From assembly GCF_000385375.1 (NCBI RefSeq), contig NZ_ARVV01000001.1, positions 2,976,001 to 3,040,000 of the forward strand: a stretch of 64,000 nt of DNA. Reading direction: 5' to 3'. The notes beneath the pieces are model-generated. The model had not been told where the DNA came from. It saw only the letters and a program-made list of their open reading frames with translations, and ran no database searches. Source of the DNA: Methyloversatilis discipulorum. Lineage in GTDB: Bacteria; Pseudomonadota; Gammaproteobacteria; Burkholderiales; Rhodocyclaceae. Below, one piece after another: positions 43,684 through 52,267 of this stretch; the first letter of the stretch is position 1, and every line of letters starts with the position of its first letter. Made by a program: the position numbers and the translations under genes.

Positions 43684-45148
43684 ATCGACGTTGGAGCCGG
43701 ACAGCGCGGACAGCACGGACGAGCAACCGGAGGCGGCCGGCAAACCGAATGCCCATGTGCGCAAGTGGTCCGGCTTCCTGACCGACTGCGGCACGCTCGC
43801 CGGACGCGTCAATCCGTATCAGCACGCCGGTCGCCTGACCCGCATCAACGGTCTGGTGATGGAAGCGGCCGGCCTCAAACTGCCGCTGGGTTCGGGCTGC
43901 CGCATCATGGTGCCGGGCGGCAACAGCTGCGAAGCGGAGGTGGTCGGCTTCAACGGCGAAAAGCTGTTCATGATGCCAACCGACGACGTGGTCGGCCTCG
44001 CACCGGGTGCCCAGGTCATCCCGCTCGAAACCGCTCCGCAACGACCGACACCGACCGAGCGGCTGGAGCCGCGCCGTCGCGCCTCCGACCGCGCCAAGCA
44101 CCTGCCGGTCGGCGACGCCCTGCTCGGCCGCGTGGTCGACGGCGCTGGCCGTCCGCTCGACGGCATGGGGCCCATCGTCACCCGCCATTCGCGCTCGGTC
44201 GCCAGCCGCGCGGTCAATCCGCTGCTGCGCGAGCCGATCAAGCGCACGATGGACACCGGCATCCGCTCAATCAATTCGCTGCTCACCGTCGGCCGCGGCC
44301 AGCGCGTCGGCCTGTTCGCCGGCTCCGGCGTCGGCAAGTCGGTGCTGCTGGGCATGATGGCGCGCTTCACTTCCGCCGAGGTCGTGGTGGTCGGGCTGAT
44401 CGGCGAACGGGGCCGCGAAGTGAAGGAATTCATCGAGCAGATCCTCGGCGCCGCCGGACTGAAGCGTTCGGTGGTGGTCGCAGCACCTGCCGACACCAGC
44501 CCGCTGATGCGGCTGCAAGGTGCCGCCTATGCGACCACGGTGGCGGAATGGTTCCGCGACCAGGGGCGGCACGTGCTGCTCATCATGGATTCGCTGACCC
44601 GCTATGCGATGGCGCAACGCGAAATCGCGCTGGCCATCGGCGAGCCGCCCGTCACCCGCGGTTACCCGCCGAGCGTGTTCGCGCGGCTGCCACAGCTGGT
44701 CGAGCGCGCCGGCAACGGCCCGGAAGGTGGTGGTTCGATCACCGCCTTCTACACTGTGCTGGCCGAAGGCGACGACCAGCAGGACCCGATCGCCGACTCG
44801 GCGCGCGCCATCCTCGACGGCCACTTCGTGCTCACGCGCCAGCTGGCCGACTCCGGCCACTACCCGGCGATCGATATCGAACAGTCGGTATCGCGGGCGA
44901 TGCACGGCCTGGTCAAACCCAGTCATTTCGATCTGGTGCGCCGCTTCAAGGGCTACTGGTCGCGCTATCAGCGTGCGCGCGACCTGATCGCCGTCGGCGC
45001 CTATGCCCCCGGCTCCGACCCGCAACTGGACCAGGCAGTGAACATGTTCCCGACGCTGGAGGCCTTCCTGCAGCAGCGCATGGACGAACGCGAAGGCTAC
45101 GAGGATGCGGTCATGAAGCTGCACCAGATCTTCGGTCAGACGCCATGA
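43676..45148 (+). CDS. fliI: Flagellum-specific ATP synthase FliI
   Basis: The ATPase of the flagellar type III export apparatus. The 490-residue product has a FliH-binding N-terminal extension (~1-30), the beta-barrel domain, Walker A AGSGVGKS (215-222), the Walker B strand [19 protein letters not shown] and the ATPase-family signature [16 protein letters not shown]. The ATG at 43676 overlaps fliH. It is slightly longer than the common ~440-470 residues because of the acidic N-terminus. Confidence 0.97.
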   Translation: MTESTLEPDSADSTDEQPEAAGKPNAHVRKWSGFLTDCGTLAGRVNPYQHAGRLTRINGLVMEAAGLKLPLGSGCRIMVPGGNSCEAEVVGFNGEKLFMMPTDDVVGLAPGAQVIPLETAPQRPTPTERLEPRRRASDRAKHLPVGDALLGRVVDGAGRPLDGMGPIVTRHSRSVASRAVNPLLREPIKRTMDTGIRSINSLLTVGRGQRVGLFAGSGVGKSVLLGMMARFTSAEVVVVGLIGERGREVKEFIEQILGAAGLKRSVVVAAPADTSPLMRLQGAAYATTVAEWFRDQGRHVLLIMDSLTRYAMAQREIALAIGEPPVTRGYPPSVFARLPQLVERAGNGPEGGGSITAFYTVLAEGDDQQDPIADSARAILDGHFVLTRQLADSGHYPAIDIEQSVSRAMHGLVKPSHFDLVRRFKGYWSRYQRARDLIAVGAYAPGSDPQLDQAVNMFPTLEAFLQQRMDEREGYEDAVMKLHQIFGQTP

Positions 45149-45228
45149 TTGCAAAAATCCGTCACTGGCCGAAAATGCGTGATCTGGATCACGCCCGGCC
45201 CCGATGATCGGAACGATGCTTTCAAGTC

Positions 45229-45666
45229 ATGGCTGAACAATTCCGACTCCAATCCATCCTGGATCTCAGCGTCACGCGCATGGACGAAGCCGCCCGCGCG
45301 CTGGCTGCGCTGATGGCCAGCGAACAGGACAACACGCGCAAGCTCGACATGCTCGAGCAGTACCGCAACGAGTACCAGGGCCAGTTCATGGCGGCTGCAC
45401 GCAGCGGCCTGACGCCCAACCAGTGGTCCAATTACCGCGCCTTCCTTGCCCGCATCGACGACGCCATCTGTCACCAGCAGCGTCAGGTCGAGCGCTCACG
45501 CGATCTCGCCCAGGCAGGCCAGCGCGAGTGGCTGGACACGCGTACCCGGGTCAAGGCGTTCGAAACGCTGTCCGACCGCCACCACGCAGGCGTCGCCCGC
45601 AAACAGGCGCGTGCCGAGCAGCGGGTGAACGACGACCGTTCGGGCCGTCAGGTCAACGACGACTGA
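45229..45666 (+). CDS. fliJ: Flagellar export protein FliJ
   Basis: FliJ is the coiled-coil stalk in the FliI ATPase ring and cycles export chaperones. The 145-residue, charged, almost wholly helical product (FRLQSILDLSVTRMDEAARAL, EQDNTRKLDMLEQYRNEYQGQF) matches FliJ in size and place. An 80-bp gap after fliI holds no clear promoter or terminator. Confidence 0.9.
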   Translation: MAEQFRLQSILDLSVTRMDEAARALAALMASEQDNTRKLDMLEQYRNEYQGQFMAAARSGLTPNQWSNYRAFLARIDDAICHQQRQVERSRDLAQAGQREWLDTRTRVKAFETLSDRHHAGVARKQARAEQRVNDDRSGRQVNDD

Positions 45667-45734
45667 ACTGCTCCACCCTTCCCGGCAACTGGCACGGATA
45701 GTGCTGTGGTCCCTCCGTCACAGGAGAGATCACC

Positions 45735-46745
45735 ATGCCGGCACCGACGCTTAACCTGCCTACTTCATCGAATCCGCTCGCCACGTCCGGCCCGGTCGGA
45801 GAGATCCGCGGCATTGCTGGCGAACTGAGCGGCGAAGACGCCGCCGCCTTCGCCAACCTGCTCAAGGACAACCTGCTGGCCAGCGGACAGGGGCGCGAGC
45901 TTCCGCCCGAGCTGCTGGCCGATCTGATGGCCGACGCCATCAAGCCGGACGAGGACGCGCAGGAACTGATCACCACCGAAACCCCGCAAAGCGGCGCCGA
46001 CATGCTCGCCGCCGGCCTGCTGCTGACACCTGTGCTGCAGCTGGCCGATGCGCTGAAAACGGCCGCTTCCAGCGAAAGCGAAGCCACGACGGCGTTGTCC
46101 GACCTCACCGGCGGCAATGGCGGCAAAGCGGCAAAGGGCAATACCGACCCGCTGGCGGCAGGGATTGCCGCCCAGGCCGGCAGCGACATGGAGGTGGACG
46201 GCAAAACGCTGCCGGACTTCGACCTCGCTGCCGACGTGCTGCCCGACGCCTTCGCCGACAACACCACCGGCACGATGCAGCAGGCACAGCACGCCGACTT
46301 CCGCGCCCATATGGCGGCAGCCCAGCAGCCGAAGACCGAAATGACGGTCGCCACGCCGGTGAGCCAGCCGGGCTGGGCCGACGACGTCGGCCACCAGATC
46401 AGCTGGCTGGCCGATCAGGGCATGAGCAAGGCCGAACTGGTGCTGACGCCGCCGCATCTGGGTCGCATCGAAATCACGCTGGAGATCGGCTCCGACCTCA
46501 GCACCGCACAATTCGTATCGGCCAATCCGCTGGTGCGTGAAGCGCTCGAACAGGCCATGCCCCGTCTGCGTGAAATGCTGGCCGAAGGCGGTATTTCGCT
46601 CGGCGAGGCGAACGTCAGCAGCGACCAGCCCTCGCGCGAGGGTCAGGGCGGCGAACAGCGCGGCCAGCGCGGTCGCGACAGCGGCGAGCTCGCGGTCAGC
46701 CAGACCGCGCGGCGCGGCACCGGTCTGGTCGATCTGTTCGCCTGA
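45735..46745 (+). CDS. fliK: Flagellar hook-length control protein FliK
   Basis: FliK is the secreted ruler that ends hook growth and triggers export switching via FlhB. The 336-residue product has an Ala/Asp-rich, low-complexity N-terminal two thirds. The conserved C-terminal domain is at ~210-300 (ISWLADQGMSKAELVLTPPHLGRIEITLEI, VREALEQAMPRLREMLAEGGI). A Gln/Arg/Gly-rich tail follows. Its place between fliJ and fliL makes it the canonical fliK. AGGAGAG precedes the ATG. Confidence 0.93.
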   Translation: MPAPTLNLPTSSNPLATSGPVGEIRGIAGELSGEDAAAFANLLKDNLLASGQGRELPPELLADLMADAIKPDEDAQELITTETPQSGADMLAAGLLLTPVLQLADALKTAASSESEATTALSDLTGGNGGKAAKGNTDPLAAGIAAQAGSDMEVDGKTLPDFDLAADVLPDAFADNTTGTMQQAQHADFRAHMAAAQQPKTEMTVATPVSQPGWADDVGHQISWLADQGMSKAELVLTPPHLGRIEITLEIGSDLSTAQFVSANPLVREALEQAMPRLREMLAEGGISLGEANVSSDQPSREGQGGEQRGQRGRDSGELAVSQTARRGTGLVDLFA

Positions 46746-46815
46746 CGGCTCCCCGAAATCCGTGGCAGCCGCAAAGGTCGGGATGCACCTGTCGAGCAAA
46801 AAACCGCTCCGGCAC

Positions 46816-46842
46816 TAAAAAAACGGATCAATCAGCCGTTAT
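46816..46842 (+). promoter_or_regulatory. Candidate sigma28 promoter of fliLMN
   Basis: TAAAAAAA (46816-46823) and GCCGTTAT (46835-46842) are exactly 11 bp apart. The -10 matches six of eight bases of GCCGATAA. It lies in the 157-bp gap after fliK, 60 bp before the fliL ATG, and would allow extra late expression of the switch genes. Confidence 0.6.
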
Positions 46843-46902
46843 TCGGACATTGAAAGGCATGTGTGCCCGCCGACAATTCCGAATCAGACAGGAGCATCGA
46901 AT

Positions 46903-47511
46903 ATGGCCAAAGCAGCCGCCACCCCGGACGAAGCCGGAGCAGACGCACCGAAGAAGAAGGGCAACAAGATGCTCGTCATCGTCATCGCCTTGCTGGTGGT
47001 GGTGATACTGGGCGGCGCCGCGGCCTTCTTCATGATGGGTGGCAGTCACGCTGAGGAAGGCGAGGACGGCGAGGAAGTCGTTGCCGAGGACGATCATGAG
47101 GCAGCCGCCAAGGAAGCGAAGAAGGCCAAGCTGAAGAAGAAGAAGGACGCGGAAGCCAAGGGCCTGCCGCCGGTCTTCGTCGAACTCGACCCCTTCACCG
47201 TCAATCTGCAGCCCGAAACCGCAGTCGACCAGTACCTGCAGGTCAAGGCGACGCTGCGCGTCGATGAACAACCTGCGGCCGACAACCTGAAGGCCTACAT
47301 GCCGGAAATCCGCCACCGCGTGCTGATGCTGCTGTCCGGCAAGAAAGCCTCGGAACTTGGTAGCGCGGAAGGCCGCGAGCAACTGGCGGAAGACATCAAG
47401 CACGCGGTCAATGCCATCGTCGGCGAGGTACCGCGCAACCGCAAGGGCGAGCCCGAGGAACCGATAGGTCCGGTCGAATCGGTGCTCTTCACCTCCTTCA
47501 TCGTGCAGTAG
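46903..47511 (+). CDS. fliL: Flagellar basal body-associated protein FliL
   Basis: FliL is an inner-membrane protein that surrounds the stator and supports torque. The 202-residue product has one transmembrane helix (~26-45, MLVIVIALLVVVILGGAAAFF), an acidic then Lys-rich linker (~50-85) and the periplasmic FliL domain (PVFVELDPFTVNLQPE, VDQYLQVKATLRVDE, RHRVLMLLSGKKASEL). GGAG lies about 10 nt upstream of the ATG; an in-frame upstream start is rejected because it overlaps the promoter leader. Confidence 0.95.
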   Translation: MAKAAATPDEAGADAPKKKGNKMLVIVIALLVVVILGGAAAFFMMGGSHAEEGEDGEEVVAEDDHEAAAKEAKKAKLKKKKDAEAKGLPPVFVELDPFTVNLQPETAVDQYLQVKATLRVDEQPAADNLKAYMPEIRHRVLMLLSGKKASELGSAEGREQLAEDIKHAVNAIVGEVPRNRKGEPEEPIGPVESVLFTSFIVQ

Positions 47512-47537
47512 CGCCGAAGAGAACAGCGAGGAAGATC

Positions 47538-48563
47538 ATGTCCGACTTTCTTTCCCAGGAAGAGGTCGATGCCCTGCTGAAGGGCGTCACCGGCGAAACC
47601 GACGAAGCCGTCCAGGAGGACGACACCGGCGGCATTCGCCCTTACAACCTCGGCACCCAGGAAAGAATCGTCCGCGGGCGCATGCCCACGCTGGAGCTGA
47701 TCCACGAGCGTTTCGCCCGTTACCTGCGCATCGGCCTGTTCAATTTCATGCAGCGCAGCGCCGAGATTTCGCTCGGCCCGATCCGCCTGCAGAAGTATTC
47801 GGAATTCATCCGCAATCTGGTGGTACCGACCAACCTGAACCTGGTCCAGGTGAAGCCACTGCGCGGTACGGGTCTCGTCGTGTTCGACCCGAACCTGGTG
47901 TTCCTGGTCATCGACAACATGTTCGGCGGCGACGGACGCTTCCATACGCGGGTCGAAGGGCGCGATTTCACGGCGACCGAACAGCGCATCATCCACGGCC
48001 TGCTCGACGTGTTCTTCGCCGAGTACGAGCGCTCGTGGGAGCCGGTGCACAAGATCAAGTTCGAGTACATGCGCTCGGAAATGAACTCGCAGTTCGCCAA
48101 CATCGCCACGCCGTCGGAAATCGTCGTCGCCTCGACCTTCACCGTCGAGCTGGGCGGTGTGTCGGCGGAGATGCACATCTGCCTGCCCTATTCGATGGTG
48201 GAGCCGCTGCGCGACATCCTGAATTCATCGATGCAGAGCGACAGCGTCAGTTCGGACAACCGCTGGATCAAGCTGCTGACCCGTCAGGTGCAGGACGCCG
48301 CGGTCGAACTGTCGGTGAACCTCGGCGACGGCTCGCTGACGCTGGGCGGCCTCAACAACCTAAAGGTTGGCGACATCATTCCGATAACTATCCCAGAGAC
48401 GGTGACGGCCGCGGTCGATGGCATAGACGTGTTGCAGTGCAAGTACGGCGTTCAGAACGGGCACTACGCATTGCGCATCGAGCGTTTCATGGCCGGCGAG
48501 GAAGAGTTGATCGAGCACGCCCTGAACGCCCAGGGCAAGAAGACAGGTGAGGAAAAACCATGA
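47538..48563 (+). CDS. fliM: Flagellar motor switch protein FliM
   Basis: FliM binds phospho-CheY and forms the bulk of the C ring. The 341-residue product has the CheY-P-binding N-terminal peptide (LSQEEVDALLKGV), the CheC-like middle domain (GGDGRFHTRVEGRDFTATEQRI) and the C-terminal SpoA domain. GAGGAAGATC precedes the ATG. The fliN start overlaps its end by 4 bp. Confidence 0.98.
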   Translation: MSDFLSQEEVDALLKGVTGETDEAVQEDDTGGIRPYNLGTQERIVRGRMPTLELIHERFARYLRIGLFNFMQRSAEISLGPIRLQKYSEFIRNLVVPTNLNLVQVKPLRGTGLVVFDPNLVFLVIDNMFGGDGRFHTRVEGRDFTATEQRIIHGLLDVFFAEYERSWEPVHKIKFEYMRSEMNSQFANIATPSEIVVASTFTVELGGVSAEMHICLPYSMVEPLRDILNSSMQSDSVSSDNRWIKLLTRQVQDAAVELSVNLGDGSLTLGGLNNLKVGDIIPITIPETVTAAVDGIDVLQCKYGVQNGHYALRIERFMAGEEELIEHALNAQGKKTGEEKP

Positions 48564-49006
48564 GCGATCTGGCCGAAGCCGAAGAACAAGTCAGTGACGA
48601 TGACTGGGCCGCCGCGATGGCGGAACAGACCACCGCAGACGAAGCACTCGCCGCACTGGACGCCGACCACGCAACTGTGGAGGCGCAGCCGGCGAACATA
48701 TTCCAGCAGTTCGGGGAAAGCGCGAACAAGCCTGCCGAAGGCCTGCGCGACTTCGAAATGATCCTCGACATCCCGGTGCAGCTGACCGTGGAACTGGGCC
48801 GTACCAAGATTTCGATCCGCAATCTGCTGCAACTGGGCCACGGCTCGGTGGTCGAGCTCGACGGCATGGCCGGCGAGCCGATGGATGTGCTGGTCAATGG
48901 CACGCTGATTGCGCAGGGCGAGGTGGTGGTGGTGAACGACAAGTTCGGCATCCGCCTCACCGACATCATTACCCCGGCCGAGCGCATGAAGAAGCTCAAG
49001 CGCTGA
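48560..49006 (+). CDS. fliN: Flagellar motor switch protein FliN
   Basis: The 148-residue C-ring protein has a variable acidic N-terminus (~1-60). The SpoA domain carries the family signature MILDIPVQLTVELGRTKISI, then LLQLGHGSVVELDGMAGEP and VVVNDKFGIRLTDI. It ends the fliF-N operon, as a strong terminator follows 45 bp later; fliO, fliP, fliQ and fliR must be elsewhere. Confidence 0.97.
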   Translation: MSDLAEAEEQVSDDDWAAAMAEQTTADEALAALDADHATVEAQPANIFQQFGESANKPAEGLRDFEMILDIPVQLTVELGRTKISIRNLLQLGHGSVVELDGMAGEPMDVLVNGTLIAQGEVVVVNDKFGIRLTDIITPAERMKKLKR

Positions 49007-49051
49007 AGCCTACGAACCTCCTCCTGATTCGACCAGATTGAATCGGGTTTC

Positions 49052-49075
49052 AGGGCGACGCAGATGCGTCGCCCT
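49052..49075. terminator. Terminator of the fliF-fliN operon
   Basis: AGGGCGACGC / GCGTCGCCCT is a 10-bp perfect stem with loop AGAT, followed by TTTTTC. It lies between convergent fliN and eutC; for eutC the U-tract is poor, so it acts mainly on the plus strand. Confidence 0.92.
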
Positions 49076-49100
49076 TTTTCTTTGCCGCCGCGCCTTGCTC

Positions 49101-49904
49101 TCAGTCGAGCCGCGGCGCGCCCGCCCGGTCGATCAGCGGCAGCGTGTGGTCGCTCTCGTCCTTCAGTCCGATGCCGGTCAGGCGCAGTGCACTCGCCTGC
49201 TGCATCAGCCAGTTCAGGCGATAGGCGGCGGCACCATAGGGCTGGCCCTCGGGCCGCACATTCGATATGCAGTTGCGCTCGGCGTCCGACCGGCCGACGC
49301 GCGGCGCCCAGGTCAGGTAGACGCCGAGGCTGTCCGGCGAACTGAGCCCCGGCCGCTCGCCGATCAGCATGGCCACCATGCGTGCGCCCAGCGCCTCGCC
49401 GACCTCGTCGGCCAGCGCCACGCGCGCCTGGGTGGCGATCACCACCGGCGCGATGCACCAGTCCTCTGGCAGCAGCGGATACAACGCCGCGAGCAGCGGC
49501 ACCGCGTGCCGCGCCACCGCCGCCGACGACAGGCCGTCGCCGATCACCACCGCCAGATCGCAGCCCTCGCCGCGCATGCCATCCAGCCGTACGCGGTCAT
49601 CGGGGTCGAGCCGGCGGCCGAGGTCGGGCCGGCGCAGATAGGTTTCGCGGTCGGGCGCACGGCTTTTCACCGGCAGTGCCGGCCAGTCCTGCGCGTTCAG
49701 TTCGGAGGCCAGCGCCGCCACGTCGAGCGGCGTGTGGATGGCGTCGCGGGCCAGCGCGTGGGCCAGACCGAAGCCCAGCGCTTCCGCGGTGGGCACGGCG
49801 TTGCCGACGCGGCCCAGGCCGATGCGCGCCGACGTGAAACCGCGCCACAGCGCCCAGGCATCCTTGCTGTCGCTCAGCGCGCCGTCCTTGTCTTCATCCT
49901 TCAT
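49101..49904 (-). CDS. eutC: Ethanolamine ammonia-lyase small subunit
   Basis: With EutB it forms the adenosylcobalamin enzyme that converts ethanolamine to acetaldehyde and ammonia. The 267-residue product has TSARIGLGRVGNAVPTAEAL, VIGDGLSSAAVARHAVPLL, LIGERPGLSSPDSLGVYLTW and DAERNCISNVRPEG, all typical. The ATG at 49902-49904 is chosen, with GAAGAG upstream; a GTG 15 bp earlier is an alternative. It is the last gene of the eat-eutB-porin-eutC operon. No microcompartment genes are seen, as in other non-BMC ethanolamine operons. Confidence 0.96.
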   Translation of the reverse strand: MKDEDKDGALSDSKDAWALWRGFTSARIGLGRVGNAVPTAEALGFGLAHALARDAIHTPLDVAALASELNAQDWPALPVKSRAPDRETYLRRPDLGRRLDPDDRVRLDGMRGEGCDLAVVIGDGLSSAAVARHAVPLLAALYPLLPEDWCIAPVVIATQARVALADEVGEALGARMVAMLIGERPGLSSPDSLGVYLTWAPRVGRSDAERNCISNVRPEGQPYGAAAYRLNWLMQQASALRLTGIGLKDESDHTLPLIDRAGAPRLD

Positions 49905-49966
49905 CGCACATCTCTTCACGTTCCTTGCGCCGGCCCCGACCGTCGCTGCCCGGGACCGGCGTCATC

Positions 49967-50812
49967 TCAGAAGGCCTTGGTCACGCTGACGAACAGCTTG
50001 TCCTTCGCAATATCGGAATCCGACCGCCCGTTGTCCAGGCTGACGAAGTCCTTGTACGCGTTCGGCTCGCTCGACGCCGAGTAGAACACGCCGGCCGACC
50101 AGCCATCCGGCAGCGCGCGGGTGACGCCGACCTTGTAGTAGGTAATGTCCAGTCCAGTTGAATTGCGCACGATCTGGCGGCCGATCTGACCGCTGACGTT
50201 CCACCCTTCGGCCACGTCGTAGGCCGCGTTCAGTTCGAAGTAATGCGAACCGCGCGTATTGCCGGTGACGCCGGCCGACAGGTCACCGAAGAAGCCGCCA
50301 TTGACCGGCGAATTGTTGGTGCTCCAGCCGAAGTATTCGTTCAGCGTGCGCCCGGTCTTGAAGGTGAGCCATTCCCAGTTCAGCGCGACATAGGCTTCGG
50401 CAGTGTCGAGACGGTTGCGTGCGTTGAAGCCGGTGAAGGGCGAATCGTCCCAGTTGGCTCCCGGGTACATGTAATACACGGCGCCGACATCGACGCCTAT
50501 CGTGTCCGCCACCTTGGTGCGGTAGCCACCGTAGAGGTCGGTTTCGACCGCTGCGCCCGGCAGCCAGTGATCGGATACGTTCGACGCGAAGAAGCCGGCG
50601 TAGAAGCCCGAACTGTGCACCGCCTCGATGCTGAACTGCAGCGCCGGACCGCCCCAGGTCTGCGACTGGCCGCGGAAGATGTAGTCGCTGACCAGCGTGA
50701 CGCTCATCGGCACCGTCCAGTCGGAGGCCGGCGCGGCCTCTTCGGCGTGTGCCAGCGGTGCGGCGGCGAACAGGGCTGCACAAAGCAGCGTGGTGTGGCG
50801 GATCGAAGTCAT
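49967..50812 (-). CDS. TorF-family putative outer-membrane porin
   Basis: The 281-residue exported protein has a signal peptide (MTSIRHTTLLCAALFAAAPLAHAEE). A beta-strand-rich domain follows (VTLVSDYIFRGQSQTWGGPALQ, GFYAGFFASNVSD), ending in Phe (DKLFVSVTKAF), as outer-membrane barrels do. The SDYIFRG pattern marks the Gcw_chp/TorF family. It lies between eutB and eutC, 38 bp after eutB, so outer-membrane passage of ethanolamine is inferred. GGGAG precedes the ATG at 50810-50812; an upstream in-frame start lacks a signal-peptide-like N-terminus. Confidence 0.85.
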   Translation of the reverse strand: MTSIRHTTLLCAALFAAAPLAHAEEAAPASDWTVPMSVTLVSDYIFRGQSQTWGGPALQFSIEAVHSSGFYAGFFASNVSDHWLPGAAVETDLYGGYRTKVADTIGVDVGAVYYMYPGANWDDSPFTGFNARNRLDTAEAYVALNWEWLTFKTGRTLNEYFGWSTNNSPVNGGFFGDLSAGVTGNTRGSHYFELNAAYDVAEGWNVSGQIGRQIVRNSTGLDITYYKVGVTRALPDGWSAGVFYSASSEPNAYKDFVSLDNGRSDSDIAKDKLFVSVTKAF

Positions 50813-50850
50813 GAAGAAAGCTCCCGGTCTGTTTGAAATGGATGTGGGTT

Positions 50851-52257
50851 TCATGCGGCGCGCGGCGAGGGCAACGCAGCCAGCGAGGTGATGCCGTCGA
50901 CCAGCGCGCGGCCGCTGCCGTGCAGCAGTTCGCCGTTCGGATCGGTGAGGCCAATGGACTGCAGCCAGCGCTCGAATTCGGGCGCGCGCTTCAGGCCCAG
51001 CGTGCGGCGAAGGAACAGCGCGTCGTGGAAGGAGGTGCTCTGGTAGTTGAGCATGATGTCGTCCGCCCCCGGCACGCCGATCACGAACGGAATGCCGGCG
51101 GCGCCGAGCAGCACCAGCAGCGTGTCCATGTCGTCCTGGTCGGCTTCGGCGTGATTGGTGTAGCAGACGTCGCAGCCCAGCGGCAGGCCGAGCAGCTTGC
51201 CGCAGAAGTGATCCTCCAGCCCGGCGCGGATGATCTGCTTACCGTCGTACAGGTACTCCGGGCCGATGAAGCCGACCACGGTATTGATCAGCAGCGGCTT
51301 GTAGCGGCGCGCCACCGCGTAGGCGCGCGCCTCGCAGGTCTGCTGGTCCACGCCGTGGTGGGCGTTGGCGGACAATGCGCTGCCCTGCCCGGTCTCGAAA
51401 TACATGACGTTGTCGCCGAGCGTGCCGCGGCCGAGCGACAGCGCTGCGTCATACGCCTCGTCGAGCACGGCGAGGCTGACGCCAAAGGACGTGTTCGTCT
51501 TCTCGGTGCCGCCAACCGACTGGAACACCAGGTCGACCGGTGCGCCCTGCTCGATCAGCTTCACCGTGTTGGTCACGTGCGTCAGCACGCAGCTCTGGGT
51601 CGGGATGTCGAAGCGTTCGATCAGTTCGTCCAGCATGTGCAGCAGGCTGGCGATGGCGGGCAGGCTGTCGGAGGCCGGATTGATGCCGATCACCGCATCA
51701 CCGGCGCCGCACAGCAGACCGTCCAGCGTCGAGGCCGCCACGCCGCGCAGATCGTCGGTCGGGTGGTTCGGCTGCAGCCGCACCGCCAGATGGCCGGGCA
51801 GGCCTATCGTGTTGCGGAACTGCGTCACCACGCGGCATTTGCGCGCCACCGCGATCAGGTCCTGGTTGCGCATGAGCTTGCTTACCGCCGCCACCATTTC
51901 CGGCGTCAGGCCCGGCGATACCGCGGTCAGCGCGTCGGCGTCGGCCGCGTCGTCGAGCAGCCACTCGCGGAAACCGCCCACCGTCAGATGGGCAATGGTC
52001 GCGAAGGCGGCGCGGTCATGGCTGTCGACGATGAGGCGGGTGATCTCGTCCTCCTCGTACGGCACCAGCGCCTCGTTCAGGAAGGTGGCCAGCGGGATGT
52101 CGGCCAGCGCGTGCCGCGCCGCCACACGGCGCAGCGCGGAGCCTGCTGCCACGCCGGCCAGCACGTCGCCGGAGCGGGCCGGGCTGGCGCAGGCCATCAC
52201 CGTCTTCAGGTCGGGGAAGCTGAACGCCTCCCCGCCCACCGTCACGCGATAAGCCAT
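50851..52257 (-). CDS. eutB: Ethanolamine ammonia-lyase large subunit
   Basis: The catalytic TIM-barrel subunit that binds ethanolamine and adenosylcobalamin. The 468-residue product has RNTIGLPGHLAVRLQPNHPTDD, DAVIGINPASDS, VFQSVGGTEKTNTSFGVSL, YFETGQGSALSANAHHGVDQQT and CDVCYTNHAEADQDDMD, matching the family over its full length. It starts 10 bp after the eat stop, so it is co-transcribed with the permease. Ethanolamine can thus supply nitrogen and, through acetaldehyde, carbon. Confidence 0.98.
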   Translation of the reverse strand: MAYRVTVGGEAFSFPDLKTVMACASPARSGDVLAGVAAGSALRRVAARHALADIPLATFLNEALVPYEEDEITRLIVDSHDRAAFATIAHLTVGGFREWLLDDAADADALTAVSPGLTPEMVAAVSKLMRNQDLIAVARKCRVVTQFRNTIGLPGHLAVRLQPNHPTDDLRGVAASTLDGLLCGAGDAVIGINPASDSLPAIASLLHMLDELIERFDIPTQSCVLTHVTNTVKLIEQGAPVDLVFQSVGGTEKTNTSFGVSLAVLDEAYDAALSLGRGTLGDNVMYFETGQGSALSANAHHGVDQQTCEARAYAVARRYKPLLINTVVGFIGPEYLYDGKQIIRAGLEDHFCGKLLGLPLGCDVCYTNHAEADQDDMDTLLVLLGAAGIPFVIGVPGADDIMLNYQSTSFHDALFLRRTLGLKRAPEFERWLQSIGLTDPNGELLHGSGRALVDGITSLAALPSPRAA

Positions 52258-52267
52258 TGCGCTCTCC

